Notes under the pieces: generated by a model
Database searches by the model: none
What the model saw: only the letters and a program-made list of their open reading frames with translations
What the model was told of the DNA's origin: nothing
Part shown: positions 21,901 through 34,084 of the stretch, piece after piece
Position numbering within the stretch: the stretch's first letter is position 1
Layout: each line of letters opens with the position of its first letter
Made by a program: the position numbers and the translations under genes
DNA from: Marsupella aquatica
Lineage: Eukaryota > Marchantiophyta
Reading direction: 5' to 3'
DNA length: 64,000 nucleotides
Assembly (NCBI GenBank): GCA_973895155.1
Contig: OZ316893.1
Span: 21,886,001 to 21,950,000, forward strand

Positions 21901-23103
21901 TGTTCATCAAGAATCTAGTCGAGATACGGATTCGAGACTTTCTCTCGAGTTCGCCTCCTGTACTCACTGCCCACATTTCGTCGGGTGCGACTCATGACTC
22001 GTGGAAGACGTTGTACTCAAGGACTTTCAATTGATTGATTCGTTTATTCACTCTCGACTTCTGCACTGACTTTTTCTTACGGATTCTATACTGATCAAAC
22101 TGCGGACAAGGCTCTGGAAAAACCACAAGCACGGCGCAACAGTTGCCTACTCGCCCCGTTCAGAGTAAGATTTCAACATTCTGAGGCCGTGCTAATTTGT
22201 GAACAACAGAGAGTATGTATAACTGAACCGGTCTATGTATCACATTTTCGTTTCAAACAGTCCTACGGTGTTGATTTAAAGACTTATGAATTGAATATAG
22301 ATCGTATTGAAATGGCTCTTATAAACTTCCCACGAAACTTCGGCGGCCTGTCTTTACTACTTGCTGGATTACTCTGCCTGAGATTATTCAATTCCTCTCC
22401 CCACGGATACGTACGAGATGTAAGTCTGGTTGACTGACTGAGTTTCAACGAAGACGTCGAAATCAACCCCAGAAACGGAACAATTTCAAAGACACCAATG
22501 CCATGTCACGAACCAAGTGAACAACGCTGGAAATTGAACCCTAGTTTCTTGACAGAATGTGGCATTTTGTGGGTGATTTCAGCTTAGACGCATGATACTG
22601 TAGCGGTTATTTCTTGCTCTCAGGCTAATTTGGATCAATCATGCTCAATTCGGTTCAAATTGAGTCATCGGTTCCCTAAATTGATCATGATTGCTGGTGA
22701 TCATGATTCAAAGAATTGCACTTGAACCTTCCGTGTTAGTCTTTTGCTGACAATTACTACAAAGATCTGATATCCATGAGAGCTGAGATGTATTGCAGGT
22801 GCATTCCTGATTTTGGATTTTAGCGTTCGCGAAGAACAAGAGTGGCGAAGTTTAGAAACGTTAATTCTTTGAGAAATCTCAAGCACTTAGAACGACAGAG
22901 AGATTTTCTTCGAATGTACATCATCGTATCCAGAAAGAGGAAGTATACCAGCCTGAGTAATTTCAATGTGCAAGGAATTGCTTGAAGGTTTATCTGGCAT
23001 CTCCCCTCCTTCTAATTCGTATTCAACTCTCTCTGAATGAATTCGGAAGTACTAAGGAGGTTTGGAAGAGTGCAGCAAGATGCATGATTGAGATCTTTTT
23101 GAG
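18985..23103. other. Long spacer, no gene recognised
   Basis: About 4.1 kb between the tRNA and the serine-rich gene. Open frames at 18975-19391 (-), 21419-21679 (+), 21776-21997 (+) and 22189-22437 (+) show no domain or conserved pattern. A direct repeat of about 42 bp (TACTCGCAGATATT) occurs at about 20228 and 20270. The last few hundred bases should hold the promoter and 5' leader of the gene at 23104. Confidence 0.4.
21211..21282 (+). repeat. 36-bp exact tandem duplication
   Basis: Two identical units start at 21211 and 21247, beginning GCTGGTGCTCACCACTTCCC and ending GGGTTCATC. Confidence 0.9.
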
Positions 23104-26100
23104 ATGGACCTTCTCACCCCATCTCCGGTAAACGATGAACAGCAAGAGCTGTCAGCTCGAGCCCTGAGGGCCTGCTTAGCTGCAGAGGCAGCTTTGGCAT
23201 CTCTACGAGCCGAGTGCTCACCTTTGCAATCCTCTCTGCCTCCGCTGGGTGAGGCTGGAAGTAGGAATCTGGAGCTTGCCCACCGCAGCCTGCAGCTGCA
23301 GATAGATGCCTGTGAGAGCCTCACACTCTGCGCCACTGCTGCTTTTAAGCAACTTTGTGAAGCTCACTTCTTATTTTCCAGCAGGAAACGAGCAAGCTCT
23401 CAGCTTGTCCACAATTGTTACCCTTCTACAAAATCATGTACTGAGGAATATGAATCAAAGAGGAATTGGAAATGCCAAGCTTACAAAGAAAATGCCCACC
23501 TAAACTCAGAATTGCATCCCCGCGAGGAAGCTCCAAACATCTCTAGCAATCCAATGAGTTCTTTATTTAGTACGGAGTCAGAGGAAGCTGTAGGTGACTG
23601 TCGGAGCCCACAAATATCCATTCCAAGATCACTCTCCAAGTTTAGGTCTTCCGCTCCTTCGGAGTCTCCTCACAAACCTCTGAAGGAATTTGCGGGAAGG
23701 TCACAATTTTCAGAACCCCAAAGTCCAACGGAATTCTGTGGTAAACCAGATGCTTCGTCTTCGCAGGCTTTAGCTGCGGGCGACAATAAACCCCATTTGT
23801 TTGCGCCAGTCAAAGAGTCTTCCGTTGGTGCCTCTCCATCATCAGGTTTTGAAACAAAGTTCATGACCAGAACGCCTTTTGAGGGGCTACAATCACGTCC
23901 ATGTTCCTCGTATAAAGAGTATGCTGAAGGCTCAGGGCCAGCATCTTCCAACCTTTCCCTCAAGAACTTATCAGCCTCCGGCTCCCAGTCCTCAGGGTCA
24001 CAAGCAGCGTCACGAAGGAACTTGCAATCATCCCACAGTTCCTCCCCAGGTCTGGCTGGAAACCGAGAATTTCTCACAGGGAAAGGTAGAATGCTACCAA
24101 TTTTCTCGTCAACCACATCCAGCCCAGTATGTAATGAGAATACCATCTTGACGGATCACCATTCGTCCGTTCATAGGCAAGAAGCTGATGGAAATGTAGT
24201 CTCCAATTCAGCTGCATATCTGAGCTGCAGAGCTGGGCGTCCGGCAGCTTCCCCATGTTGTGGATCCGCTGAAGCTTCTCCCCATTCCACCAGAAGTGCT
24301 CAATCTCACAGATTCGTTGATGGTCCTTGCCCTCATCCTAACCGCAATGGATGCAATCAAAGCAACAACTCGAGCAATGTTTTCAACCAGCGATCTGCAC
24401 CTCAGCCTCTTGGGACCAATCAGTCCCAAGAGTGTAGTAGTGGTCAGTTTCTCCACCTCAGAACGAACTCTCGTGCTTCATCATCAGACTTGAATTCTGG
24501 ATTTCTGGGTGTTGGCAATTACTTAGATTCAGACAAGTCTCAAGCCAGGGGGGCCACTGCTTACCAGGAAAACCATCAAAAAGGGATGGATTCTCCCTCG
24601 TCACTCTCAACTGGCTTTGTGGCATCAAGAGGAGGACAAACGTTTGAAGAATCTGGTACAAATCTCAACATGCTCTTCTCTCAAACAGCAGCTCGGTCTG
24701 TCAAATTCAGTGCTGCTGGGCGCGAGTATGAGAATTCTGCGTTGCCAAGAGCGGTAGCAGCAATGAATGAAGAGTGTGGACATTCTTGGGGTGATTCTGC
24801 CTTCCCTCAAGTATGGCCCTGCAATCTCCCATCTGATGCACAACCCAACTCCACAGGTGCTCCATCCAATTTTGCAAACAGAAGCTTCGCAGGTAAGAAT
24901 TCTCTCCAACGTCCAAACTTCAAACCTCAACGATAGTTTGTTTGTTTAATTTCAAACTACTACAGTACCTCTTTGGACCTCTTTTTCTTTCCTTTCATTG
25001 TACTTTCTTTTTCCAGATTTATAAAGTTTGGTGGAAGTTTGTTTGGCCCTTTTAAAACTACAGTACCTTGGTCTTAAGTAGTTTATATTTTTAATTCATG
25101 TCACGTGTTTCGTTCGGATGTTTATGGGTCTCCTGTACACAGTTTTCCCCCTGTTTAGTTGCTTTCGGCCCTTTTCATTAAATTCGTTTACAGTAGACAA
25201 GTTTTGCCCTGCTGAAGGCTTATTGTCACAGTTGGGTAAAGGATTCTGAATATTCAATAATCTCATGAGTGTTTGCTGCCTTCTAAAAAACATCTCATGG
25301 GGTTGAGCTAGCAGAAAACTACAGTAACAATTTACTAGGGTGAAACATTTACAAGGGACACTATTATTGGTTTTCTTATGCAGACCACCCTGGGTAGTAA
25401 TATCCCTGTGTCCAAAGCATTGTCACCGATAATGTCCCAAGATTGAGTACTTTAACCCAAGTCCACAGCATTGTGGCCTATGATGCCCCCCAAAATGAGT
25501 ATATTAATCCAAGTCCAAAGCACTGTGACCTATAATGCCCCAAGAAACAAGAATACTTTTACCCAAGTCTCAAGCATTGTGACTTAAGATGCCCCCCACA
25601 ATGAGTGCTTGAGCTCAAGTTTTGAGGGATCATTATTTTGCCCAGAGTGCCCTGGTACTAAGGAGTTAATACACTTCAACCCTACCACATTATGACTTTC
25701 ACTATGTCTGGGCTTTTTCTCCTTTTGGGTTTAAATCCATGTTTTCAAGTAAATTGAGGCTCTACGTTTTTTGTAAAAGGAGACATCGCTAGAAGATTTT
25801 TCCCTCTTGCTGTTTCTGGATCGTTTTCTCCTTTGGGGTTTACATCCAAAATTCATGCAAATTGAAGTCTACCTGTTTATTTACGAAGAAAACAGTAGTG
25901 GACGAATCTCTAACTGTGTTGCACTGATGGAGACTCTCATCAATAAAGTACAGGAAAATAGAAAGAGAAAATCTCGAAGGGATTCTGGTGTCACAAATAA
26001 AGCTGTTGTTGACATTACACTGAAAGAAGCCCAGAGTTATTCAAGTTTATTACCTGTGGTCTGGTGCGACAGCAGCAGATTCATTGCGGCCATTCACAAA

Positions 26101-26425
26101 GGAAGTTATCCAAGAGAACTTGAAAGCCTTCGAATCAGAGGCGTGCACTCTAAATGACCTGAAGAATTGGCAGGTGGTCACTAGGCTGGATGCAGAGTTC
26201 CCTGACATGAACTTTTCGGCCCACAAATCTTGTCACAATAAGACGAAAGCACAGACAGAGGAACAAGCAGACACTGCTGAGGACAAAGTAAGCAGGAAAT
26301 GGTTTCAAATACCCTGTGATGCAAGGCAACCAAAAAGACCACTTGATATTGTGGCAAGCTTTGAGGATATTGATTCTGAGGAAGACACAGACGAAGGCGG
26401 GGAAGATGAAGACGAGGACAATTAA
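23104..26425 (+). CDS. Unrecognised serine-rich protein with acidic C-terminus
   Basis: The first exon, 23104-24892, encodes 596 residues plus one base. A strong donor, GCAG/GTAAGA, follows. A terminal exon from 26079 to 26425 is phase-compatible and would give 711 residues. The acceptor is a run of three in-phase AG sites (exon starts 26073, 26076 or 26079), so one or two extra residues may be optional. Residues 1-100 are Ala/Leu-rich and probably helical (LSARALRACLAAEAALASL). Residues 110-596 are very rich in Ser, Asn and Pro and look disordered. The terminal exon has a helical, charged stretch (RPFTKEVIQENLKAFESEAC, then NWQVVTRLDAEFPD) and ends in a Glu/Asp tail. If the intron is not used the frame stops at 24936 (610 residues). 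I recognise no family. The disordered build with an acidic tail would suit a nuclear regulatory or chromosomal protein, but that is a guess. Confidence 0.65.
24975..25065 (+). repeat. Dispersed repeat resembling a plant LINE 3' end
   Basis: The block CTCTTTTTCTTTCCTTTCATTGTAC, then TTTATAAAGTTTGG, then TTTGGCCCTTTT resembles 34505-34580 and, in reverse complement, 35148-35215 and 56565-56630. Such T-rich ends with TGTAC and TTTGGCCC are typical of plant non-LTR retrotransposon tails. No reverse transcriptase is visible nearby. It lies inside the intron of the serine-rich gene. Confidence 0.5.
25405..25620 (+). repeat. About 52-bp tandem repeat, four diverged copies, intronic
   Basis: The phrase TCCAAAGCATTGT and its variants recur at 25411, 25462, 25514 and 25568. 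Each is followed by a TAATGCCCC-like block and ATGAGTA. Read in reverse complement, the same motif (GGGCATTAT, then CACAATGC) occurs at 41460-41525, 42355-42470 and 55625-55700, so the unit is a dispersed family that has been amplified here. Confidence 0.75.
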
Positions 26426-27746
26426 GAGAATACTCATACTAGCACCTGGAATATACCAAGAAAACAGAACGCCTATGCTATAGTTGGATGAATCCATGAG
26501 CTTCGCAACCGGCATTAAATCAAACTGAGGAGCTTTAGTCGATGGAAGCCCTGGTGCTGGATCAAGTCCTGAACATGCTGACCCAACTATGACATCGTAG
26601 GCTGGCTCAAGCGAAAGTAATGAGTTTGGCAGATGACTCCTTGAAGCATAACTTTCACAACTTATCTTTGCCCAAGATTTCCATGCAGTTGAAATCATTT
26701 CAACGATACAACACCTTAAAAGTAGACCCGAGTCCAAAAAACCCTAGACTCTCACAAAGGTGGGGCTACTTATCTCCATCAAATACACCCAGACTCCAAG
26801 AGTAATGGCCAATTTGCTACTCTAGACCCATAATGACAGGACCACCTTGCAAAACAGAAAAAGGCAGGATATAATAATCCGACCGACCCCTCGACACATT
26901 TCAGGAACTGAATATTCAGCAGCGAAGACCTCGATCAACAACCTTTTATTGCCCGGCTTTTCAGCCTGGTCGAGGCCAAGACTTACGACTACAGATCAAA
27001 ATAGACTGATGCAGGGCATCTAGTAGGTTGTCACAACCAAGCCACTAAGTCACCCGCACCTGCTCCTAAACGGCAGATCTATACAGCCTGAATCAATGTA
27101 AACTTCAACCAACCAGTGTCATCTGCAAGGCCGACTACAATGATATGCTTAAGTTATGGGAGATGTAATAGCCATCGAAGCACAAAGGTTGACACTTCTT
27201 GCAATTAATTAACGATAGATTCAAAAAGGCACTAGATCTGGCCTGCTTATGGTACATGGGCAACTAGGTCCTGAGCTTTCCTTGGCAATCCAACTATGAC
27301 ATGTCGAGAAGCCTTTACAAACTGCACCTTGCTATGAAATAAAGTAAAAAATTACCTTTCCATTAGGAAACCGGAGCAGGGAGAGGGTGGGAGGAAGAAC
27401 CTTTCCCGCTTTGGTAAGCCTCTCCGGGACGTGAAGGCTGGCATGGGCAACGATTGCGAAAGGGTCGACTAACCACTGAGGTATTGTGTCTTGTCTGAAT
27501 TGCATGAAGTCTCACCGACCTACTTTAAACTCCCGGGTCAGCCAGACATATCACCACTAGGAGCAAAATCTACACATGCAGCTCCACCAGTAGAAACCGG
27601 AGATTGGGTAGAGAGAAAATATTTGCATCTGCGTTTCAAACGGATCTGGCATCGAGATGGGGTCGGGTCGGGGGTTGGGGGTTGGGGGTTTAAGAGGGCG
27701 CTTGTGACAAGTGAAAACTCAGCTCCTACACTGCAAAAGCTGTGTG
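26426..27746. other. Intergenic, between convergent genes
   Basis: This stretch carries the 3' flanks of the serine-rich gene (+) and the RING gene (-). Short open frames at 26620-26805 (+) and 27491-27784 (+) show no recognised domain. A G-rich cluster at 27659-27688 is listed separately. Confidence 0.45.
27659..27688 (+). other. G-quadruplex-forming motif
   Basis: Five G runs of three to five bases are separated by 2-bp loops of TC or TT (GGGG, GGG, GGGGG, GGGGG, GGGGG). This meets the usual G-quadruplex pattern. It lies about 60 bp beyond the RING gene stop codon, so the gene's 3' untranslated transcript would be C-rich there. Confidence 0.8.
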
Positions 27747-30700
27747 TCATGAATAGCTTAGTCGATCCATTCCCCGTTCAATAGCTTCCACCCAGGACAG
27801 AAGCTCCTCATCACTTCCACCCATCAGTCGGCTGGTGTTCTTGTGATCAGAACTCGTGTCAGTGTCCTTCACAATGTCGGCTCTGCAGTAAGGACACTGC
27901 CCATGATTCTGAAGCCATGGAGTCAAACATTCAGGGTGGAATCTATGGTTACAAGGAAGGGCCATGAGGGACTGCCCTTGCAGAAAACCCTCCAAACACA
28001 CGGGGCAGTCTTCCTGTTCCATTTTACTCCTATTATTTCCTCCCTGTGTCCTCGACGAACCTACTACTTGTCTAGGCAACGCGTTAATGGCCGCCTTGCT
28101 CAGACCTTCTGATGGTCGAGGTTTGAAAGTAGGATTCCTACTGCTGCTGGCCCTGGCGGAGCCTGAGGATTCCATTCGGCTCCACCTTTCTTCTACTGAC
28201 GTAGGAGCCCAGGCCGTCGGAGCCCAGACCGCTAACCACTCGTTGAGGCTCGTCTCCCCACCATCGTCATCACTCCAAAAGTTATCTTCCTCTTCGTCGG
28301 AAAAATGCAAATTCACGTCGTAAGACGACTGCACTGCTTGCCAGCTACGTCGGCTGCAAATCAAGCATTGCACAGATCCACAATTTCCCGCGTTAGGGTT
28401 CTCGAAGAACAGAGTTCCCATCACTCGCAAAACCTAAACGAAACCGGGGGAGGCCATACTGACCACATAATTAGACCGAAGGAGTAATCTTTAATCGTGC
28501 CTCGGCAACAAAAACCCGGTTAGGTTGGGGTACTTTGCCTTCGAAACCAAGATCAAACCAACCAAGAAAAGATTCTTCATGGAAATCAGCTAAACAAAAG
28601 TTGCAGTTTAGGGGTTGATCCTCCCAGACTGAGCTGAAGTTGCACACAACTGGGTGGACAACAACACCTAAACACCGAGAAGGTGGAGGGTAAAGACGGG
28701 ATAGCTGATGTACCTGTGACTGGCATGAGCTGCTGCTCGAAGACGTTCATCTAGTCGGTTACGGGCTTCCAGGGCCGCACCACGTAGAGTGCTAGAGCTG
28801 TCAGAACTTTGTCGTCTCCACAGCGATGACAATGGTGCGACACGGGATTCACCTTCACCTAACCTGTGTCCATGACTTCTCGAACTGCGTTGATGAGAGG
28901 AGCTCTGAGTGGAATTGGTCTCCAGAGCGCTGGTCCTATCTGTACCGCTGCTGCTGCTGCTGCTGGCTGAGTTGCTAATTTGTTGAAAAGGACTGCGAGC
29001 GCGATGCTCTTGCAAAATGTCTTGCTGCGGAAACAGAGAAAGGCGCCCTCAGCATGCAACAGATAGACCATGTTCATGCAGAGTGCAATGCCTTCGCGCT
29101 ATTACTGAAGTTTGAATCCCCCAAAGGTGAGGTTCAATAACCTATATAAAGTTACAACATTTCTTTACTGCTCGGGTCAGCACAAAAGACCGACATGACA
29201 ATTCTGTCAACACTCCCGATCTTCCGGAATCGGCTACAAGAGAGAGCCAGAAACTAAGGACCTCACGCATGGGCACATCAGGTCCAAGAATCCACCCCAA
29301 ATCTGGAAAATTTGGTTACTGAAGAAAGGAAAAAGTTTCATTGTTGTTATCGACGTCGACACTTCACTGAAATTTGCATTCAAGATTTTGTTGAGGAATC
29401 AGTTCTCCGTAAAAGATGAAGATCCATGACATACAGATCGGAACAAGATTCCTTGAATGCTAACCAGAAGGGGTACTACAATCAAGAGACCGAGCCAAAA
29501 CTCCCGATCAGCGCCTAGGAGCCCAATTCTCAACACCCCAAAGCGAAAAAATATTTGTGTCAACAGGTGTGGAGAAGAACATGTTGACCCACAGAGACTT
29601 TCAGTAGCATGCTTCGTTATTTTCCCACATCTGGACCATTAGCAAGTTATTTCACGTCAGGAGGTACGTGGGAGAGGAAGAGAGATCATACCATTCTACG
29701 CGCTAGAGATCCTGGTCGAGGGGTCCCGGGACGGGAAGGATGCCGATTCGCTTGGTGGTGGACATGGTGATGGTGATGATGGTGGTGGTAATGGTGGTGG
29801 TGTGCCACAGTAGTGACACCCGACGACGAGCGAGACGAGCGATTGCTTTGGCCGGCCTCGTGGTGATGACCTCCCCCAAATCCTCCACCCTCATACGTGT
29901 CCGCTAATCGCACTCTGCGCCTCCTTGCCACTTCCACGCCGGGTAACATCGCACCGAATTGAGGGGGCTCGGGAACGACCTGCAAGCAATGTTCGATTGA
30001 TCTACTTCTCGAGGACCCTGTTGCATTCACAGGAGCATTCTCAACTCAGTTCAGTAGTGCGCTTTTGACCTACTTCTCGATGTCTCTGTTCCTTCACTGC
30101 AGCAATCCCTGTTCAGTTCCGTTCGGTCCATCACAAGTGCACATACTAAGGCTTAGGCATTCAAAGCTCCCCAACTTACGTTATCATTGTAAAGATGGGA
30201 TCTATCCATTGGAAAGCTCCAGTCCAATACCATTACATCAGCGATACTACGCACTAAATTGAGCCAATCAGTTGATAGGAAATGCAGGCATTGCTTCGCT
30301 TTCCTGCAGGGAAAAGTATACCGACAGAACTATCTCCATTCAACTCTTCCGACAAAAAGCGGACTCTGCAAAGAATCTGAAAAGTGGGACACGGCTCACA
30401 AGGAAAACGGCAGCAGATGGGAGACCTCAAAACCAGATCAAAGGTCTGGAGGTGAATGAGTACCACCACAGTTCTCAAGACCACAGGTAAAGAACATACG
30501 GAGCATCGACAGAAAGATTTCTCATCACGGTATCTCAAAGAAAACAAAAGCAGACAAGAATAAAGAATTGCAGCATTCCAGCCGTCAATTAAGTCAAATG
30601 TAAGTGGTACCGACAAACCCCACGACTTCGACGAGTGAACTTCAGCCCCCACTATGCAGAAGCATCAAGTTCAATCATGTCTCGAATCAGATTTCCTGGA

Positions 30701-32048
30701 GATGGGTCCAATGAAGTCTCGTCCCTACCTGAATCTCCGCACAGACGCTACTAAATAGAAAGGACGACGGTAACAGGCTTATTGAGGTCCGACTCTCCTG
30801 AGGACTACGTGGGCAGCTATTGATTTCAAATACCGAGTGATTCAAAGCAACCGAACGGAGGGCTCGGTGTAGCGAGCTCCGTGAAATTTGATTTCGAAGA
30901 TGACACAGATAAGAACAGGACTAAGACGCCATTCGAACGAGCTAATTGGAGCAGAGCACTGCCTCCTGGCTGTAAATGGATGAGCTAAACAGCTGGACTG
31001 GAAACAAAGTGAGGAGTTTCATTGGATGAATGCATCCGGTATGTGCATCTCGGCACAGAGCAGAAGTGACGACGGCGAAGAGGCGCAGTAAGGAGGCTTT
31101 TACAAGAACTAACTGGAAAGAACCAAGAAATCGAATGCCTCCAGGACATCCTGGCACGTTGATGACCTTACCAGTGGAAATGGACACAAACTGATAGGAC
31201 CCTTCATTTGACGAATCCTCCGTTCCATACATGTGGACGCCAGATCACAGATGAATGGGAAGAACAGGACTAGGAGGGCATCCAATCGGAATCGAATGCG
31301 ACCAGGACAATAGTGGATGAGGCTTCACGACCTCAGCAACGCGAATGGATACAAGCTTCGTTCAATGGATACTCCTAGGGGCATCTCGGCGCAGATCTCG
31401 CTTATTAGTGTACCGGTCATCATTCATACAACACTCAAAGGCAGGAAGAATGAACTCACCCTCCGAATCTACAAGTGACAAGAAGAGACTGCTACGACGA
31501 TGTCCATGGTGGTTGTCTCGCCCTCTACCACCAGCAGCCCACCCCAATGCACTTTGTTGATCTTCTCCTCCTACCACATCTGCTCTCTCCCCCCTCCCAG
31601 TAGTGCCTCCCCTGGATTGAAATGCGAGCCGCAACGAGGTGTGTGCACTATTACTCCGAGTCCCGCTTGCAATCCCCCCACTACTATTGGAAGGATTGTG
31701 GATATTGGTGTTGATGCTAGCGTTACTTCCACTCGGAGAGGTCCTGTGAGGCCAAAATTCTTCATCCGACGATGTACTACTGCTCCTCGTGTACACTGCA
31801 CTAGCAGAACTACTCCTAGAGATCGAAAAGAAATGGTGCTGACGACTCCGATTACTGCGATCGTTGCTACTGCTCCCTCCTCCTCCTCCTCCTCCTCCTG
31901 CGCCTTCGAGGCTCTCTCTTCTGCTGCCTCTCCTCGGCGACGCCGCCCCTCCTAAAGCACGAGAGGATGATCGACTACTTCCTTGCGTTCGGCTGTGTAC
32001 GTGCACCACTGGATGTGCTGATACGAGGTGATCGTCCTCGCCCGCCAT
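27747..32048 (-). CDS. RING-H2 E3 ubiquitin ligase with long disordered N-terminus
   Basis: Four exons on the minus strand, 32048-31460, 30017-29692, 29024-28714 and 28353-27747, join in phase to give 610 residues. Donors are GTGAGT, GTATGA and GTACAT. Acceptors are AACAG, CCGCAG and TTGCAG. The RING-H2 finger covers residues 525-565 with spacing C-x2-C-x14-C-x-H-x2-H-x2-C-x10-C-x2-C (starting CPVCLEG, then LPCNHRFHPEC, then QCPYCRADI). This class recruits ubiquitin-loaded E2 enzymes and transfers ubiquitin to target proteins. The first 400 residues are Ser/Arg-rich and probably unstructured. Exon 2 encodes a His-rich run, and an acidic patch (FSDEEEDNFWSDDDG) lies near residue 425. There is no membrane span, so it is probably nuclear or cytosolic. 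The ATG is in a CCATGG context. A separate ATG at 28421 could start a short form in the same frame as exon 4, ending in the same RING finger. Confidence 0.88.
29752..29808 (-). repeat. His-codon microsatellite in exon 2 of the RING gene
   Basis: The plus strand shows imperfect GTG/GAT/GGT trinucleotides. On the coding strand this is a run of CAC and CAT codons giving about 15 His in 19 residues, broken by Tyr and Val. Such runs can vary in length between individuals. Confidence 0.85.
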
Positions 32049-34084
32049 GGTACCTATGACGGTGCTATCACGGTAGTTTCCTTACTCCCACCCTCCCCCT
32101 CTCCTTTCTCCTCTCTCCAATCACTCCTCCCCAACACTCGTCCGTGCCGTCCTGCCCGGAGCTCCACCACTCCTGCCCGCCCGCTCTTACCGTGCCCTGG
32201 CCTGTCAACTCCAACAACCTCAGTGATGCCGGGTTGTCGTTGTACAGCTTCCTCCCTCCTACACTCCTACTTCCTCATTCCCCGAAAAAGGAAGAGAAGA
32301 CGACAATCCTCTGTCTCTCACCCCGCTCGTCGTTATTCAACACCGGCAATTTCCACAATCTTGTTCATCGACTTGCCTTCACAGAGGACCTCGAATTATT
32401 CTGTCTCACCGTTCACCGACGGCTTAACTATCGAGTAATCGTCCGGCGTAATCAACATAAACTTTCTCCCCATCCCTTAGTATCCATCGCTGAGAAAAAA
32501 ACACGACTCTAATTTGAACCTGCTTCGCAGCATAGCGTCATCCCTTTTCTCTCCCCTTCCCCCCAGAATTCCAGTCAGTCAGAAAAGGTCCAGCCAGCCA
32601 AGCCAAGCCAGCCAGAGCCAGTCAGTCAGCGAGCCAGCCAGAAAGACAAAGCAGCAGTCAGCAGCAATGAGAGCCGAACTGCCGAAGCAGTCAAGCAGAC
32701 ACTAAGTCAGTCAGCGTTCCCCCGTTCGCAAAAGACGGACGATGAGCAGATGCTCTGCAGCACTTTCAAACATGAATGCAGCATTGCAGCATCATGCACA
32801 GTGAACCTCCAATATACTGCCAGTCTTCGCTATCCACCACTAGTGATCAGCACAGCACTTCATCAGGACTTGATCAGTCAGAGATCGGGATCAATTTTTC
32901 CGCGCATTACGGACATGTAAGTAAAACGGAGACGAACGGAAGAACCTCACTCCGTCAATGCCATCCCTCTGTTCCTTGCCTACTCCTTCATTCAAGAGGC
33001 CGTACTACGTCACCAACATAGACTCATAGAGTTACAGAGCAGGGAGGAAGGCAGACACGCGCTTCAGCGAATGTGCCAGCAGCCTGCCGAGGAATCGATT
33101 CTTCCGTCCCTACCGAACCAAAAAGTGACGCGCGCATCCGCTTCGCAGAAGCTCGCGCCTTGTATCATCCGTGTCGTAGAAGCTCGCGTCTCGTATCGTC
33201 CGTGCTCGCCGAGCTGCCCGAAACAGAATACCTCAGCCAGAGCGTCCTTCCATCAGCTGTAGCAAATCAAATGTTCGTCATCTACTCCTGCTACAGTAAC
33301 GGACTACAAGGTCCCACACTCTCGCGAATCTCACGAACGAAGCGGAAATCCGCGATCAGCTTCTCCGGATCGACATGCAACCTCCTCCCACAGTCCCACA
33401 CTCCCTCTCTAGCGAATCTCACGAAAGAAGCGGACAGTGGGAACCAAATTTGGAGTTTCCGAATCAGCATGCAACCTCCTCCCACAATCCCGCTTCGTCT
33501 CTCGATACGAAAGAAGCGGAAATTCGGAATCAGAGCTCCGGATCAACAGAAGACCTCTGCGGATGAAACGGAGCAGCGTACTTCAATCAATCAATTTCAC
33601 ACACAATCCGTCCCAATTTGCTGAGGATACATACATTCATGGAGTTGTTCGGTAGCCACGCGAAGAGGAAGCTGTTTGTCCCTCCATCGTTCTTCAATTT
33701 GTCAGAACCGCAGCTCGTTTTCAAATTCCTAACAGACGTTTTCGTCAGCGGACGGAGGAGCTCCAACTGCTCCACGGAACGCCATGATCGCTCTGCGAAC
33801 TGTGGAGCGATCCGATGATCTCGAGGAGCTGCGAGCCGACTGCTGAAACTCGGTGCATGGTTCGATGCGTTTGGCTCCTAGCTGATTATTACGGATTTGG
33901 GTGCGGTCGTCTCTTGTTGAACGAACAAATCCCTTATTCCCTTGATTTCCTTCTCTGCCGTAATCCGACAAACCTTTGATTAATTGAATATCTCGATAAG
34001 GTCCTCCATTTTGGACCCACTATAAGACTTTTCTTTTGGTCTTTTCTTGCGGTCAATTGTTTGTCTTGCAGTTTTTATTCAGCG
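32049..34084. other. Upstream region of the RING gene with short tandem repeats
   Basis: The promoter and 5' leader of the RING gene should lie here. A CCAG/GCCA tetranucleotide-like tract covers about 32585-32655. Two diverged units of about 94 bp (ATGCAACCTCCTCCCACA at 33375 and 33469, each with a nearby AAAGAAGCGGA) lie in 33295-33545. The frame at 33073-33624 overlaps these repeats and I do not consider it a gene. An 80-codon minus frame at 33729-33971 is unsupported. Confidence 0.45.

Noticed and set aside
25807-26157. 116-codon frame in the intron of the serine-rich gene
   Set aside because: The terminal exon at 26079-26425 in another frame fits the donor phase, and this frame has no supporting splice site or domain.
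26150-26737. 195-codon minus frame with hydrophobic stretches
   Set aside because: It is antisense to the proposed acidic terminal exon. Hydrophobic residues arise from the complement of acidic codons.
33073-33624. 183-codon plus frame upstream of the RING gene
   Set aside because: It runs through imperfect tandem repeats and has no domain. More likely promoter or leader DNA of the minus-strand gene.
33729-33971. 80-codon minus frame with Arg/Ser-rich composition
   Set aside because: No splice signal or downstream exon could be linked, and it lies in repeat-rich upstream DNA.
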